A DNA stretch of 64,000 bases, from positions 34,785,787 to 34,849,786 of the forward strand of contig OY744614.1 of NCBI GenBank assembly GCA_963556255.1. The letters are read 5' to 3'. Positions 1-11,340 of this stretch are shown here, one piece after another. The notes under the pieces are model-generated. The model was not told where the DNA came from and did not search any database. It saw only the letters and a list, made by a program, of their open reading frames with translations. This DNA is from Allolobophora icterica (taxonomy: Eukaryota > Annelida > Clitellata > Crassiclitellata > Lumbricidae). The first letter of the stretch is position 1. Every line of letters starts with the position of its first letter. A program made the translations under genes and the position numbers.

Positions 1-143
1 TCAGTATCTGAACATTATATATAGAAATCGTTTTGGGTTCATCAAATTAGGATGAATAAATGAAGTTCTGCTAAATTATGACATTATAAACTCAATTATA
101 TTACAATGTACACAAACGGTACCGTTCAGCATTTACTGAACAG

Positions 144-440
144 TCATTCTGCATCTGCAGAGAGGGAAAGTGGGCAGGATAAGCAGGAATATGCAAGTGT
201 TTTGACTGCATGCTTTCCGCACACGAAACTGTTGCACTTAGTGCATTTGTGTTCACATTTCTTGTCGTCTTTACGTGGACACGAGTGGCATCGACCACAT
301 TTCTTCGCTGGATTTGTTGCGCATCGACTAGGTGCCGGTTGTACACCGATCGCCAACATGGCTTTTGCTACAGATGGTTGGTGTGAAATTGATGGATCGG
401 AGGCACGCTGTGTAATCAATCGCTCCATAGATAAAAACAA
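144..440 (-). pseudogene. piggyBac-like transposase C-terminal zinc domain remnant
   Basis: A 98-codon minus-strand frame ends with CGRCHSCPRKDDKKCEHKCT, then KCNSFVCGKHAVKTLAYSCL and SC. The spacing of Cys pairs and the C-x3-H unit just before the stop resemble the C-terminal zinc-binding domain that closes piggyBac transposases. No DDE core is visible in the next 2 kb, so this is a fragment. A host cysteine-rich exon is a less likely alternative. Confidence 0.45.
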
Positions 441-837
441 TAATGTCAGTACCTTCTATAAATAACTTTTTTTAGGTTTATACTTGAAAATCGGAGTTTA
501 TTATAGGAATCATGCGAATCACAGTTGGGGTATTTTTTTACCCCCCGGTGACCAAAATCGGTTGAGAAATATCGTGACCCTATAAGGGTTAATTAACGAA
601 GTAGCGATAGGCCTATGCGTTTCAACCTGCTCAGGTCGACTGAAACGATTTCACGCAAGAAACTTTAAAACTCTCTTTAACGCCTCGGAAACTAAAATGT
701 AATTGTAATCTGACATAATTTATAAAGCACCACTTCAAGAAAAATGCACAAGTCTTTCTACAGCGACCGTATGACCTGGACCGTGCTCATCTTTCGCCAA
801 CTATAGGCCCATATCGGATGAGATCCTTCACCACCGC
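441..837. other. No gene seen
   Basis: Short frames only, AT-rich, with one TAGGCCTA word near 609. I see no coding signature or structured repeat. Confidence 0.5.
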
Positions 838-1014
838 CAGGGGCGTCTATCCCCCCCCCCTAAGTCATTGGAGCAACGTCCATTTTCCCCTCTTCTTCCC
901 CCCTTCCCGTTCCTTCTCCCCCTAAAATGGTGGCACACACGCTGACAAATCTTTCCCCCCCCATTTCTTGGATGGAGCATTTGCTCCAAGGTTTCTATGG
1001 TGTAGACGCCCCTG
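838..1014. mobile_element. hAT-type MITE, 177 bp
   Basis: Ends are inverted copies of CAGGGGCGTCTA. The element is flanked by a perfect 8-bp duplication ACCACCGC at 830-837 and 1015-1022. An 8-bp duplication with a CAGGGG terminus is diagnostic of hAT transposons. The interior is C-rich and has no coding capacity. Confidence 0.92.
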
Positions 1015-1270
1015 ACCACCGCTGCCCGTTACGTCTATCATCTGTGACCTACAGCCTCGCTAAAGATCCCAGATAAGATCCATAATAATAATGCATCAGT
1101 TAATCAGTGTCGCTTAGGTAAGATATAAGATTCATAGAAGCTGCGACATTGTTTTACATGTTTTAATATAATAATATATACATCAAAACCTAACGAATGT
1201 CTTATTTTCTAGATTATGTCTCTTTTTATGATGTAACGTTCATTGTCCTATTCACCAAATAACGACGAAG

Positions 1271-2212
1271 CTAAAAGACAAATAACAAATTTTCGGTGTT
1301 GAAGTTGACACTTTCCGATATCCCTCGGTTGCTGTTGGCCAGCTTAAGAAGTCGACGCAATCCCACTTGCTTTATATGTTCTTGTTCATTTGTTATCGTT
1401 GCTAATAAGACATTGTCTTGGTACACAACGCAGCCATTTCTTTGTATAACTGGATCGATGACGGCCTTTACTTCATCCGGTAAAGAATGTGAACCATCTT
1501 TGCAGCTGGGCTTTGTTTTGATTGAAAACCAGACTGGCACATATACCTGTAAACATAACAACAATACGCTTTAATGTTGTGAATAAACAATAATTTTCTC
1601 AATTACGTAAACAAATTGCACATAATAACTATAAAAAATAAACATATCAGTGGCGGGTAAGTAAAATGGACACAGAGTCAAGTGCATATCCTAATGCAAT
1701 GATTCTTAATAAATTCATATTATATATTATGTAAATATTTAACCTACTACTAATATTAATAGACTACCCTGCACTATAAATGTTGTCAACATCTTTAAAG
1801 CTGGTGATGGATTTCCGACGTAACACAAAGACGTTGTTGTAGGCCTATTCTGTTAGCTGCTGTTAGCCAACGGGAAGGAGTCATCTTCCCTGGATTACGT
1901 CTAGCAAGCTCCTCAGTACACGATCCACTGATAATATTCTGACAAATTTCGTATAGATACTTTTCGTCTGTGCTTAAATCTGAAACCGTCAATAATTCCG
2001 GAAGGTTGCTAGTTTAATATGGCAGTAAATTTGCAGATAAGAAGCTGCTCACAGGTTTGCAGAGCTGAACCTGTTGTGCCTGAAAACCCAGACGGTCCAG
2101 TAGTTTTTCCATCTAACTGCTTCGTCAGATGACGGATTGGCAACTCATTGACGATCAGTTGACATGGCATCAGCCGTAGCGGTTTATCAATTTCATTTCT
2201 AACAGTTTTATT
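1271..2212 (-). pseudogene. Decayed multi-copy invertebrate ORF, three segments
   Basis: In minus-strand order: 2040-2212 (NELPIRHLTKQLDGKTTGPS), 1810-2005 (LSTDEKYLYEICQNIISGSC, then NPGKMTPSRWLTAANRI) and 1271-1555 (VYVPVWFSIKTKPSCKDGSH, then PDEVKAVIDPVIQRNG). These phrases recall, from memory, a repeated uncharacterised protein found in many copies in cnidarians, arthropods and deuterostomes and probably carried by a mobile element. A stop and frameshift separate segments 1 and 2; about 240 bp without homology, perhaps an intron, separates 2 and 3. No function is known to me. Confidence 0.5.
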
Positions 2213-2218
2213 ATTCCA

Positions 2219-2405
2219 CCAGAAGGAGGAGGAGGACAGACTGAAGAAGGAGGAGGACAGACTGAAGAAGGAGGAGGACAGACTGAAGAAGGAGGACAAG
2301 AAGAAGAGGAGGAGGCGGAGAGGAAGGAGGAAGTGGTTGAGGAGAAGAGGGAGAAGGATGAGAGGAGGAAGAAGGAGGGGAGGAGGAAGGAGGGGAGACG
2401 AAGAA
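2219..2405. repeat. Purine-rich GGA minisatellite
   Basis: Starts with tandem 21-bp copies of GGAGGAGGACAGACTGAAGA, then degenerates into GGA/GAA tracts. Minus-strand Ser/Phe-rich reading frames here are repeat artefacts. Confidence 0.85.
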
Positions 2406-3019
2406 AAGCAGTCCCTTAAGCTACACTGAGAGGCAGCTATGGATATGAAGTGTTAGCGACTTCATTGAGGGCGGGTGTCCAGTCCTCTCCCTCGCGGTCT
2501 CATCTTCCCACCGACAGTGTACGGTCAGTGTACTCATTATAGCTGAGTTGGCAGCTAAGGCGAGAGAAACGTCTAAGCTGAACTGTGGCTAGCCTCAAAA
2601 TAAAGTAAGGCAAGAAACATCTAACTGTAACGTCAAAGCAAGTTTCATTAAAAAATAAATTTCACTATAATATTTGCCCTACACCAGCTAGGTAGTAGGT
2701 CTTACCTGTATGAACCGGCCTTTGACCATAACGACTAGAGAGAGGCTAGACAGAGGCTTCCTTCGCTTTCTTCCCTCAGCACAGTCACTACAGTGCGAGC
2801 TGAACCTATTTCGAGACATTTATCTCGAGGCTGGAAAACTGTCATAACACAGCAGCATCCTGAAAACTACAAAAAGAGGAAAACACAGAACTTCAAGAAA
2901 TCAGAAAATTACAACCGAGAAAATACGGTGAAACATTACTAAGAGTGTATTATTATTTCTTCCTAGATTCGAAGACATTGGAACCAATTTAGTAATTACG
3001 GGACCATTTTAGTAATTGT
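2406..3019. other. No gene seen
   Basis: Unique-looking sequence with short frames only; no recognisable feature. Confidence 0.5.
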
Positions 3020-3099
3020 AATTAGTAACTTCTATCACGCCAGTGTCAAATGCAGGAGGCATCAGCCGATGGCGCACCAAAACCAAACCGTAATCAGGT
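3020..3099 (+). repeat. Dispersed repeat, copy 1 of 2
   Basis: Eighty bases alignable without gaps to 34126-34205 with about ten mismatches (near 87% identity). Both copies start AATTAGTAACTTCTAT and end CCGTAATCAGGT. Family unknown. Confidence 0.85.
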
Positions 3100-3127
3100 A
3101 GTTCCATACATACAAAGACCTACACAC

Positions 3128-3364
<237 letters not shown>

Positions 3365-3837
3365 CTCTCACTCTTTCTGGTCTCTCTGGCAACCGGACCC
3401 TTCCCGTGATCATCTCTGGACATCCCTTTTGATTTTACGCCGCGCTTGTGAATGATCTGGTGCCCTGCGCTTAGCTTTAGAGTAGCGCTTTAGAAATTTG
3501 GAGTTTACGACTACGATACGGTTGTATTTTTTCTATTAATTCAATACTGAGTTATTCTAAGTTGTCACCGTTTGATGTGGTCGGCCAATTCTCGGACACA
3601 GTGAGTGCAGTCGAAATGTTAACACTTATAAGCAGACCTGGTAAACTATTAGGTATATATGCCTATTGCTACGTACCTGTTCATAATTATGATGATGACT
3701 GCAAGAACCAAATGCACAGCAAATTTATATCTGTACGGATGTTCTCAGACGTTGTGGCATGGCGAAATATCATCTGAACATGAACACGAAGAAACATAGA
3801 TTATCGTCAGGAAAAGATTTGAATTGGCTATGAGACA
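3365..3837. other. No gene seen
   Basis: A 71-codon plus-strand frame at 3562-3777 has no recognisable domain. Nothing else stands out. Confidence 0.45.
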
Positions 3838-4850
3838 CGTGGCGAACGGTAGTGTATAGGCCTACTAATTAGTGTGCTTGGCTTGTAACGCAGAGAGTAC
3901 GAGTTCGAGCCTTCTTAAGGTTACATATGATTTTAATTTTGGGGGCATGCCCGCATCCGCTTTAGGGGCATGTTTATTGCTTTGTCTCTATGAATGAACA
4001 GCCCAGTGAATCAGTTAAACATAACCCATCTGTAGATGCACAGTACGGAATCATGATTATCAAACAGAGAAATCTAATCAGGAGGTTAAACTTTACTGTA
4101 ATCAAATCTAATCTAGAAGTTAAACATTATATACGTGATCCTTACCTTAAGCTAGTGCCGTCTGCAAACTATGGTCCAGCTCCGCGTATCGAGATTGGAA
4201 GTATCGAATCGTCCACATCAGTTGTTTTAATATACGTTCTGATGAATTGGACAAGAATTAAACTTTGGCGATGATCGGTCAAAATAAATTACGTCCATCG
4301 CTCTCGGTCGTTTGTACAATTCAAAGCTTCTCTCACGTCCAGCGTAAAAGCATCGCCTTTATGTCGCTAATTCGAGATCCGACATAATTACCGTTGGTGT
4401 AGATATTGTTCTGTTAAGGCCGGCTCTCACACAAAGACTTTCCCGCTTGAGATAGGTTTCACATCCAGGAAAACTAACCGCTTCAGTGTCGTCATAAGGT
4501 GGGCGATTTTCGTTCTCAGTAGATTGTAGATTTCAATTTTCAGGACTAGTAGCCGTTTGATCTTCTCACGAGTGGGATCGTGATCTTCAGGAGTAGCAGT
4601 TTCGTGCTCAGCGTCTACGAAGCTCCATCTTCACGAGATGCTCTCTGGTTGCCTTCTCTTGAGTAGCAGAGTTCATTTCCAGCGTTTTCGTTTTCCTCAT
4701 CGCTAAGATCTTTATCTTCACCAGCAGGAGCACTTTGGTTCTCAGCAGTCGCTCAGTCATCCAATCCGTCAGTCAGTCAGTCAGTCAGTCAATCAGTCAG
4801 TCAGTTTATATAACGCCTCTAAAAGATTAAGAGAACTTCTCAGAGGCTTT
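3838..4850 (+). repeat. Composite repeat unit 1, module A
   Basis: Alignable to 12641-13575: both contain a tRNA-like word (GAGTTCGAGCC or GATCGAGCC), then GTCTCTATGAATGAACAGCC, CAGTGAATCAGTTAAACA, a (CAGT)n run and a palindrome beginning GCCTCT. The shared order marks a duplicated block about 8.8 kb apart. The tRNA-like word suggests a SINE-derived head, unproven. No long ORF. Confidence 0.8.
4815..4847. other. Palindrome shared by both composite units
   Basis: Outer arms GCCTCT and AGAGGC enclose GAGAA-C-TTCTC. The same structure occurs at 13535-13567, in both cases just before the 93-bp satellite begins. Confidence 0.75.
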
Positions 4851-6690
4851 CCCAATCCTGGAAAAACCGCTTCCAGAATCCCAAGTTATTCCTTGTGCAG
4901 ACCCAAAGGGAGAATATTTCCAGGTGGATAGCCCACCCACAGAATGCCCATTCCAGAAAACCGCTTCCAGAATCCCAAGTTAATCCTCATGCAGACCCAA
5001 TGGAGAATATTTCCAGGTGGATAGCCCAACCACAGAATGTCCATTCCGTAAAACCGCTTCCAGAATCCCAAGTTAATCCTCGTGCAGACCCAATGGAGAA
5101 TATTTCCAGGTGGATAGCCCAACCACAGAATGTTCATTACCGGAAAACAGATTCCTGATTCCCAAGGTAATCCTCGTGTAGACCCAAAGGGAGACTATTT
5201 CCAGGTGGATAGTCCAACCACAGAATGTCCATTCCCGGGAAAACTGATTCCAGAATCCCAAGCTAATCCTCGTATAGACCCAAAAGGGAGACTATTTCCA
5301 GGTGGATAGCCCAACCACAGAATGTCCATTCCCGGAAAAACCGCATCCAGAATCCAAAGTTAATCCTCGTGCAGACCCAAATTGAGAATATTTCCAGGTG
5401 GATAGCCCAACCACAGAATGTCAATTCCCGGAAAAACTGATTCCAGAATCCCAAGTTAATCCTCGTATAGACCCGAAGGGAGATCATTTCCAGGTGGATA
5501 GCCCAACCACAGAAGTTCATTCCCGGAAAAACTGATTCCAGAATCCCAAGTTAATCCTCGTGCAGACCCAAATGGAGAATATTTCCAGATGGATAGTCCA
5601 ACCACGGAATGTCCATTACCGAAAAAACTGATTTCAGATTCCCAAGTTAATCATCGTGTAGACCCAAAGGGAGACAATTTCCAGGTGGATAGCCCAACCA
5701 CAGAATGTCCATTCCCGAACAAAGTTAATCCTCATGCAGACCCAGAATGGAGAATGTTTCCAGGTGGCTAGTCCAACCGCAAAAAATCCATTCCCTTTAA
5801 AAACGCTACTACAATCCAAGGTTAATTTTCGTGGAGACCCAAAGGGAAACAATTTCACGTAGATAGCCCAAACACAAAAATGTTCATTTCCCGCAAAAAA
5901 GCGTATCCAAAATCCAAAGTTAATCTTCGTGAAAACCCAAATGGAGAATATTTTCAGGTGGATAGCCCAACCACAAAAAGTCCACTTTCAGTAAAAGCGC
6001 TTCCAGAAGTAAACGTTAATCCTGGTGCAGACCCAAAGGAAGAATATTTCCAGATGGACAACCCAACCACAAAAATGTCCAGTTCCAGTAAAAAGCGCTT
6101 CCAGAAACCAAAGTTAATCCTCGTGCAGACCCACACATAGCCAATTCCTCGTGGATAGACCAACCCCAAAAAGTCCATTTCCCGCAAAAAAGCGTATCCA
6201 GAATCCAAAGTTAATCTTCGTGGAAACCCAAAGGGAGACTATTTCCAGGTAGATAGCCCAACCACAAAAATGTCCATTTACCGAAAAAAAAACGTATCCG
6301 AAAGAAATCCCTCGTCAATCGTCGTGCAGACCCAAAGGCAGACTATTTCCAGGTGGATTAACAACCCTAAAAATGTCTATTTCCTGCAAAAAGCGCATCC
6401 AGAATCCAAAGTTAATCTTCGTGGAGACCCAAAGGGAGACTATTTCCAGGTGGATAGCCCAACCATCCCAAAGGGAGACTATTTCCATGTTGATATCCAA
6501 CACCAAAATGTCAATTTCTCGAAAAAAGCGTATCTGAAATCCCTCGTCAATCGTCGGGCAGACCCAAAGGAAGAATATTTCAAAGTGGATAGCCCAACCA
6601 CATAAATGTCCATCTCCCGTAAAAAGCACATGCAGAATGCCAAGTTATTCCTCGTTCAAACCCAAAGGGAGACAATTCCACGTGGATAGC
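4851..6690 (+). repeat. 93-bp satellite array, about 20 copies
   Basis: Tandem units of about 93 bp with landmarks CCAGAATCCCAAGTTAATCC, GTGCAGACCCAAAGGGAG, TATTTCCAGGTGGATAGCCC and AACCACAGAATGTCCATT. Divergence rises rightward. The same unit is present about five times at 13561-14040. Overlapping frames on both strands are artefacts. Confidence 0.93.
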
Positions 6691-6830
6691 CCAACCATAA
6701 GTTAGCTAAGAAGTTAGAAGTTTTCCTTTCGATAGTTCAGTCGATTTTAAGGGGATTTAAGATTATGGGGGAATCGGCTGAATGGGGTTCATGGCATCTT
6801 CTTCGAAGTTAACTAGTGTTCTTCCTTATT
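6691..6830 (+). repeat. ~100-bp repeat (module C), first copy
   Basis: Carries TCGATAGTTCAGTCGATTTT, GGGGATTTAAG, AATCGGCTGAATGGGGTT and TTCGAAGTTAACTA. The same unit recurs at 10161-10635, 11048-11340 and 14930-15104. Confidence 0.8.
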
Positions 6831-8240
6831 ATTTTTCCTGGCTGTAATGCCAGGTTGATATCCAACCATTTTCTAAATATTAGACCAGCATATTTACACC
6901 ACTTTAAGAAGTCACAAAAAGTGCTATATTAATTTTTATTTATGCATACCACAGTTACTGCCATCTGTATATGGTATTTGCTTTAGAAGTGAAAAGCATT
7001 CTACTGTCTTGTGGTCATGCTTTGGCCACAACCAAAGCCTGGCATGAAGAAACCACTACCGTCGCCTTCTGAGCTACTTCATGCACTTTACAGGTCTTTC
7101 GAGTACAACCGTAATTTGATTTTTCTTCACAATGTGTCTGTGCTATTGTGTCAGTGTCTGACTCTTACAACGAATGCATGGTTGACTTGAATCCTCAAAT
7201 TATTTCTAAAGAAATCTGCCTAGTGTCTGGTTGAGATAATATCTACTTATGAAGTGTTTAGCATGTTTGAACTGTTAAGTAAAACTTGCTTTCTTAATTA
7301 AATAGCTGCTGTCAGTGCTGTGTGAAATCCAGTGTTGAAAATATAAAGAAATCTTACCTAACTATATAAATGACTTGCAATGTTACAGTATGGGAATTGA
7401 CCCATGATAAAAACTTCATAAATCTAATAATAATAGCCTATTTAAAGTGCGATTTGAAAACTTTGTTTTTGTCTTTGTAGGACGAAACGATGGATGGTGC
7501 ACTTGTGAGAATGTCCAATGAAGGAGTACATCAACTCTGTCACGTTGATAGTTTCTAATACGTGAAGCTGAATAACACGGCAGATAATAATATTTGCCTT
7601 TGCAGAAGCACTGGAATTTGTTTTTATGTGTTTCTGGGTCTTCAGTGTTGCATACCCGGAGATCTGCAATTGCTTCAATTTTTTATTGAGAAACTGGTAG
7701 GAACGTACCATGCTGCTTCAAAAATCAAAAGTAAGGTTCTTACTGATGTCTGGCGATCACTGCATACATACATCAGTGATTTCCAGTGAGCACCAGACTA
7801 GATCATAGTGAGATTACCTTCTTTTTCTACATGAAATGGGCCAACTTGCTTATGTACAGTTGCTGACCAATTTTGTTATGCGAGTAGTTATCCTATTGAC
7901 AATGGACCAACAAATCATTGGTTAAATTGTGTTAAAATCAATCAAATGACTGATAATTTAGAATTGTTAAATCTTGCAGATAATGTTCGTATATGAATTG
8001 CATAGACCTGAAGGTGTCTGCATTCTAAAGTTCATGCTGTTTACCCTGTAGGAATGGGTTGTAACTGTTTGTTGTTGTGACGTATAGGCTATCGAGTCTT
8101 TAGATTATATTGCACTTGAAATCCCACAAAAATAACTAAATTTTTGCTCGTTCTTGATTACATGCAATCTTAACCTTAAGACATTTATTACTTTTGATTG
8201 ATTGTTTACCATTTATGAGTGTTTGATACTTGGGGCCCGT
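6831..8240. other. No gene seen
   Basis: AT-rich sequence. A 75-codon plus-strand frame at 7562-7789 overlaps an 89-codon minus frame; neither shows a known motif. A TTTTTGTCTTTGTAG string near 7463-7478 looks like a splice acceptor, but no exon could be tied to it. Confidence 0.45.
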
Positions 8241-8575
8241 AGAGTATTGGATAACACACTGGCGTGAAGCGCAGAAGGTACCAAGATCGAATCCCGTAGC
8301 CCTCCATAAAGTTTACTCAGCCTTCTACTCGCTAGATGGCGGCGGTAGTTAAGTGAGTGTTAGGCCGTGATTGGCGCCCTGCGTAGCTGCCGTTAAAAAC
8401 AGTTGTATTCGACTCCTGCAAAACTGTTATGATGTGCTTCTACCGTATACTTGTATGTAAGGCGCCCTGCGTGGCTGCCGTTTCTACTATATGTATGTTC
8501 ACTGTACAGCACAGTGCAGTTAGCAGGCGCTTAATTAAAGAAATATATTATTATTATTATTATTTCTTTGAACTG
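8241..8575 (+). mobile_element. tRNA-derived SINE
   Basis: An A-box-like TGGATAACACACTGG, then a B-box-like AGATCGAATCCC, a non-tRNA body and a 3' tail of TTA repeats (8551-8569). The order box A, box B, body, simple tail is the SINE layout. It does not fold as a complete tRNA. Confidence 0.65.
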
Positions 8576-8840
8576 TGCTTTATGCCAAGCATGAGAGTAC
8601 TTTAGTTGCAATCAAAATTGTCATTCAGCCTAATGAACTGTAGTTAATTAATTGTCTCTTACCAGATGTATTACCAAATGATTTGATATTTGTAGGTTTG
8701 TTTAGTAATAATCGCCGTACATCATGTGTAAACATTATTGTTGCATATAGGAAGATACAACATGTAAACAATTTTAAAAGAGGTATAACAACTATATTGC
8801 AGCTTGTGAGATAATTACTGCAACATCATAAATGTGGCAA

Positions 8841-9965
8841 TAACCAATACGTAAATGTAGATGGAGGGCCATCATAAATTAAGACCTACCATTACATAAA
8901 TGTAGATGGAGGGCCATCATAAAATGTAGCCCTTACTTGTACATAAATGTAGATGGAGGGCCATCCTAAATGTAGACCTCACTAGTAAATAAATGGAGAT
9001 GGAGGGCCATCAAAAATGTACACCTTACTTGTACATAAATGTAGATGAAGGGCCATATTAAATGTAGACTTCACTAGTACAAAAATGTAGATGGAGGACC
9101 ATCATAAATGTAGACCTTACTTGTACATAAATGTAGATGGTGGGCCATCATATTAGTAGACCTCACAAGTCAATAAATGTAGATGGAGGACCATCAAAAA
9201 TGCACACCTCACTAGTACAAAAATGTAGATGGAGGACCATCATAAATGTAGACATTACTTCTACAAAAATGTTGATGGAGGACACCATAAATATAGACCT
9301 CACTAGTACATAAATGTAAATGGAGGACCATCATAAATGTAGACCTTAATTGTACATTAATGTAGATGGAGGACCATCCTAAATGTAAACATTACTTATA
9401 CAAAAATGTAGTAAAAGGGCCATCATAAATGTAGACCTTACTTGTACATAAATGTAGATGGAAAGCCATCATAAGTGTAGACCTCAAATGTACATAAATG
9501 TAGGTGAGATAATAACTGCAACACCATAAATGTGGCAATAACCAATACATCAATGAGGATGGAAGGCCATAATAAATATAGACCTTACTTGTACAAAAAT
9601 GTAGATGCAGAACCACCATAAATATAGACTTCACAAGTACATAAATGTAAATGGAGGACCATCATAAATGTAGACCTTACTTGTGCATATATGTAGATGG
9701 AGGGCTACATAAAATTAGACCTCACTATTGCATATATGTAGATGGAGGGCCATCATAAATGTAGACCTTACTTGTATATAAATGTAAATGAAGTACTACA
9801 TAAATGTAGACCTTATTACAGTGCATAAATGTAGACCTTAGTAGTATATAAATGTAGATGGAGGACCACTGAGATGTGGCCATAACCTCTACATAGATGT
9901 AGATGCAACACCACATAAATGTAGACCTAGCACAACATTTATGTAGACTGTCGTGCTACAATAAA
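8841..9965 (+). repeat. ~47-bp minisatellite, about 23 copies
   Basis: Units read ATAAATGTAGATGGAGGGCC, ATCATAAATGTAGACC, TTACTTGTAC with small indels. Homopolymer-free AT-rich minisatellite without coding potential. Confidence 0.9.
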
Positions 9966-10160
9966 TGCAGCCAACATGCAACATCAGTGTAGACATCTTT
10001 ATCCACAGATTTGTTGTAACTTGTGACTACACTGATGTCGACGGCTTTTATCGTCAAGAAATATTGTTGCGTAGAAGTCTAGATATTGCCGATGAGCCAG
10101 ACCTCAACATTTAGGTGTTGCGTCTGGCTCAACATATATAGACCAGTTCTCTACACAATT
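9966..10160. other. Two hairpins closing the minisatellite
   Basis: Arms 9981-9992 and 10027-10038 are perfect 12-bp inverted copies. Arms 10094-10102 and 10122-10130 (GAGCCAGAC/GTCTGGCTC) enclose a second CAACA/TGTTG stem. Confidence 0.7.
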
Positions 10161-10635
10161 TTTTTAGAAAGAATAGTTCGTCCTTTTGATATTTAAGTCG
10201 AAGTTAGGAGGATTTAAGTTTGTCGGGGGGGAGGTGGGATCGGCCAAGCTGGGTTTATGGCATCCATTTCGAAGTTAACTAATAGTTCGTTCGGTAATTC
10301 AATCGATGTCAAGGAGATTTTAGTTATGGGCTGAATCGGCGAAATTGGGTTAATGGGATTGTTTTCAATGTTACCTCTTAGATAATATTTCCTTTCGAAG
10401 TAGTTCGTCTTTAGATATTTCAAAGAAATTAGGCGGATTTAGGTTAACGGATTGAATCGACTGATTTCTCGTGCTGACCCAAAGGGAGATAATCATTATT
10501 TCCACGTGGCTAGTCCAACCACAAGTTAGCTAATGGGTTTTTGTTTCGATAGTTCAGTCAGTGTTAGGGGAATTTAATTTTATGGGTTGAATCGGCCTAA
10601 CTGAGTTTATGGCATCGTTTTCCAAGTTAACTAAT
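10161..10635 (+). repeat. ~100-bp repeat (module C) array
   Basis: Several copies of the unit seen at 6691-6830, including TTAGTTCGTC/TTCGATAGTTCAGTC and GGATTTAAG words. Also contains a piece of the 93-bp satellite near 10470-10520 (GACCCAAAGGGAG). Confidence 0.8.
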
Positions 10636-11039
10636 CAGGGGCAGCGCTACACCAGGGCGCGCCAGGGCAAATGCCCTGGTAAATAAGCCTTTGCCCTGGT
10701 CGATGCCCTGCCAGCATTTTTGCCCTGTCCAGAATTTGTTCGGGCATATTTGTTATATCCTGAGATATAAATTCACTTAATTCACTGAAATGTTAATATC
10801 TGCTTTACAAATGTCAAAAAGCGTTCAGCTTCCGGGCAGCTTCGCCCATATGACCTCCTACCTATAGACAAATATAATGGTGCTGGGGCGATTTATGGCA
10901 AGGGCGGTAGCGTGATCATAATATGGTCACCATTAAAGCTCGCGTTACCGCGCTCTCGAAAAATCGCCCTCTGAACTGGTTACTTGTATGACTGCCCTGG
11001 CTATGCCCTGGTTACAAAAAACGTCTGGCGCCGCCTCTG
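10636..11039. mobile_element. hAT-type MITE, 404 bp
   Basis: Starts CAGGGGCAGCGC and ends with the inverted equivalent (CAGAGGCGGCGCCAGAC when reversed). A perfect 8-bp target duplication TAACTAAT lies at 10628-10635 and 11040-11047. It carries repeated GCCCTGG words near both ends. It sits inside module C, so it inserted after that repeat formed. Confidence 0.95.
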
Positions 11040-11047
11040 TAACTAAT

Positions 11048-11340
11048 AGGCCTAGTTCTTATTTTTGACAGTTGAGTCAATGTTGGGTTGATTTAAGTTT
11101 ATGGGTTGATTTAGGGTCAACTGAGTTTATGGGATCTTTTTCGAAGTTAACTTACAGGTCGTCCTTTCGACAGTTCAGTCTGTGTTAGGGGATTTAAGTT
11201 CATGTGGGAAATCGGCTGAATTGCGTTTAAAAATTGTTTTTCAAAGTTAGCGAATATTATTTCCTTGCTATAGTTCAGTAGATGTTAGGCGGATTTAAGT
11301 TTTTCGGTTGAACCTGGTTTATGGTACCTATTTGAGTAGG
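11048..11340 (+). repeat. ~100-bp repeat (module C), continued
   Basis: About three more copies (GACAGTTCAGTCTGTGTTAG, GGATTTAAG). Continuous with 10161-10635 before the MITE insertion. Confidence 0.75.

Noticed and set aside
4886..6629. Short ORFs repeating WAIHLEIFSLWVCTRINLGF-type sequence
   Set aside because: They are translations of the 93-bp satellite, whose period rotates the frame through unit-length differences; no unit shows codon-level constraint.
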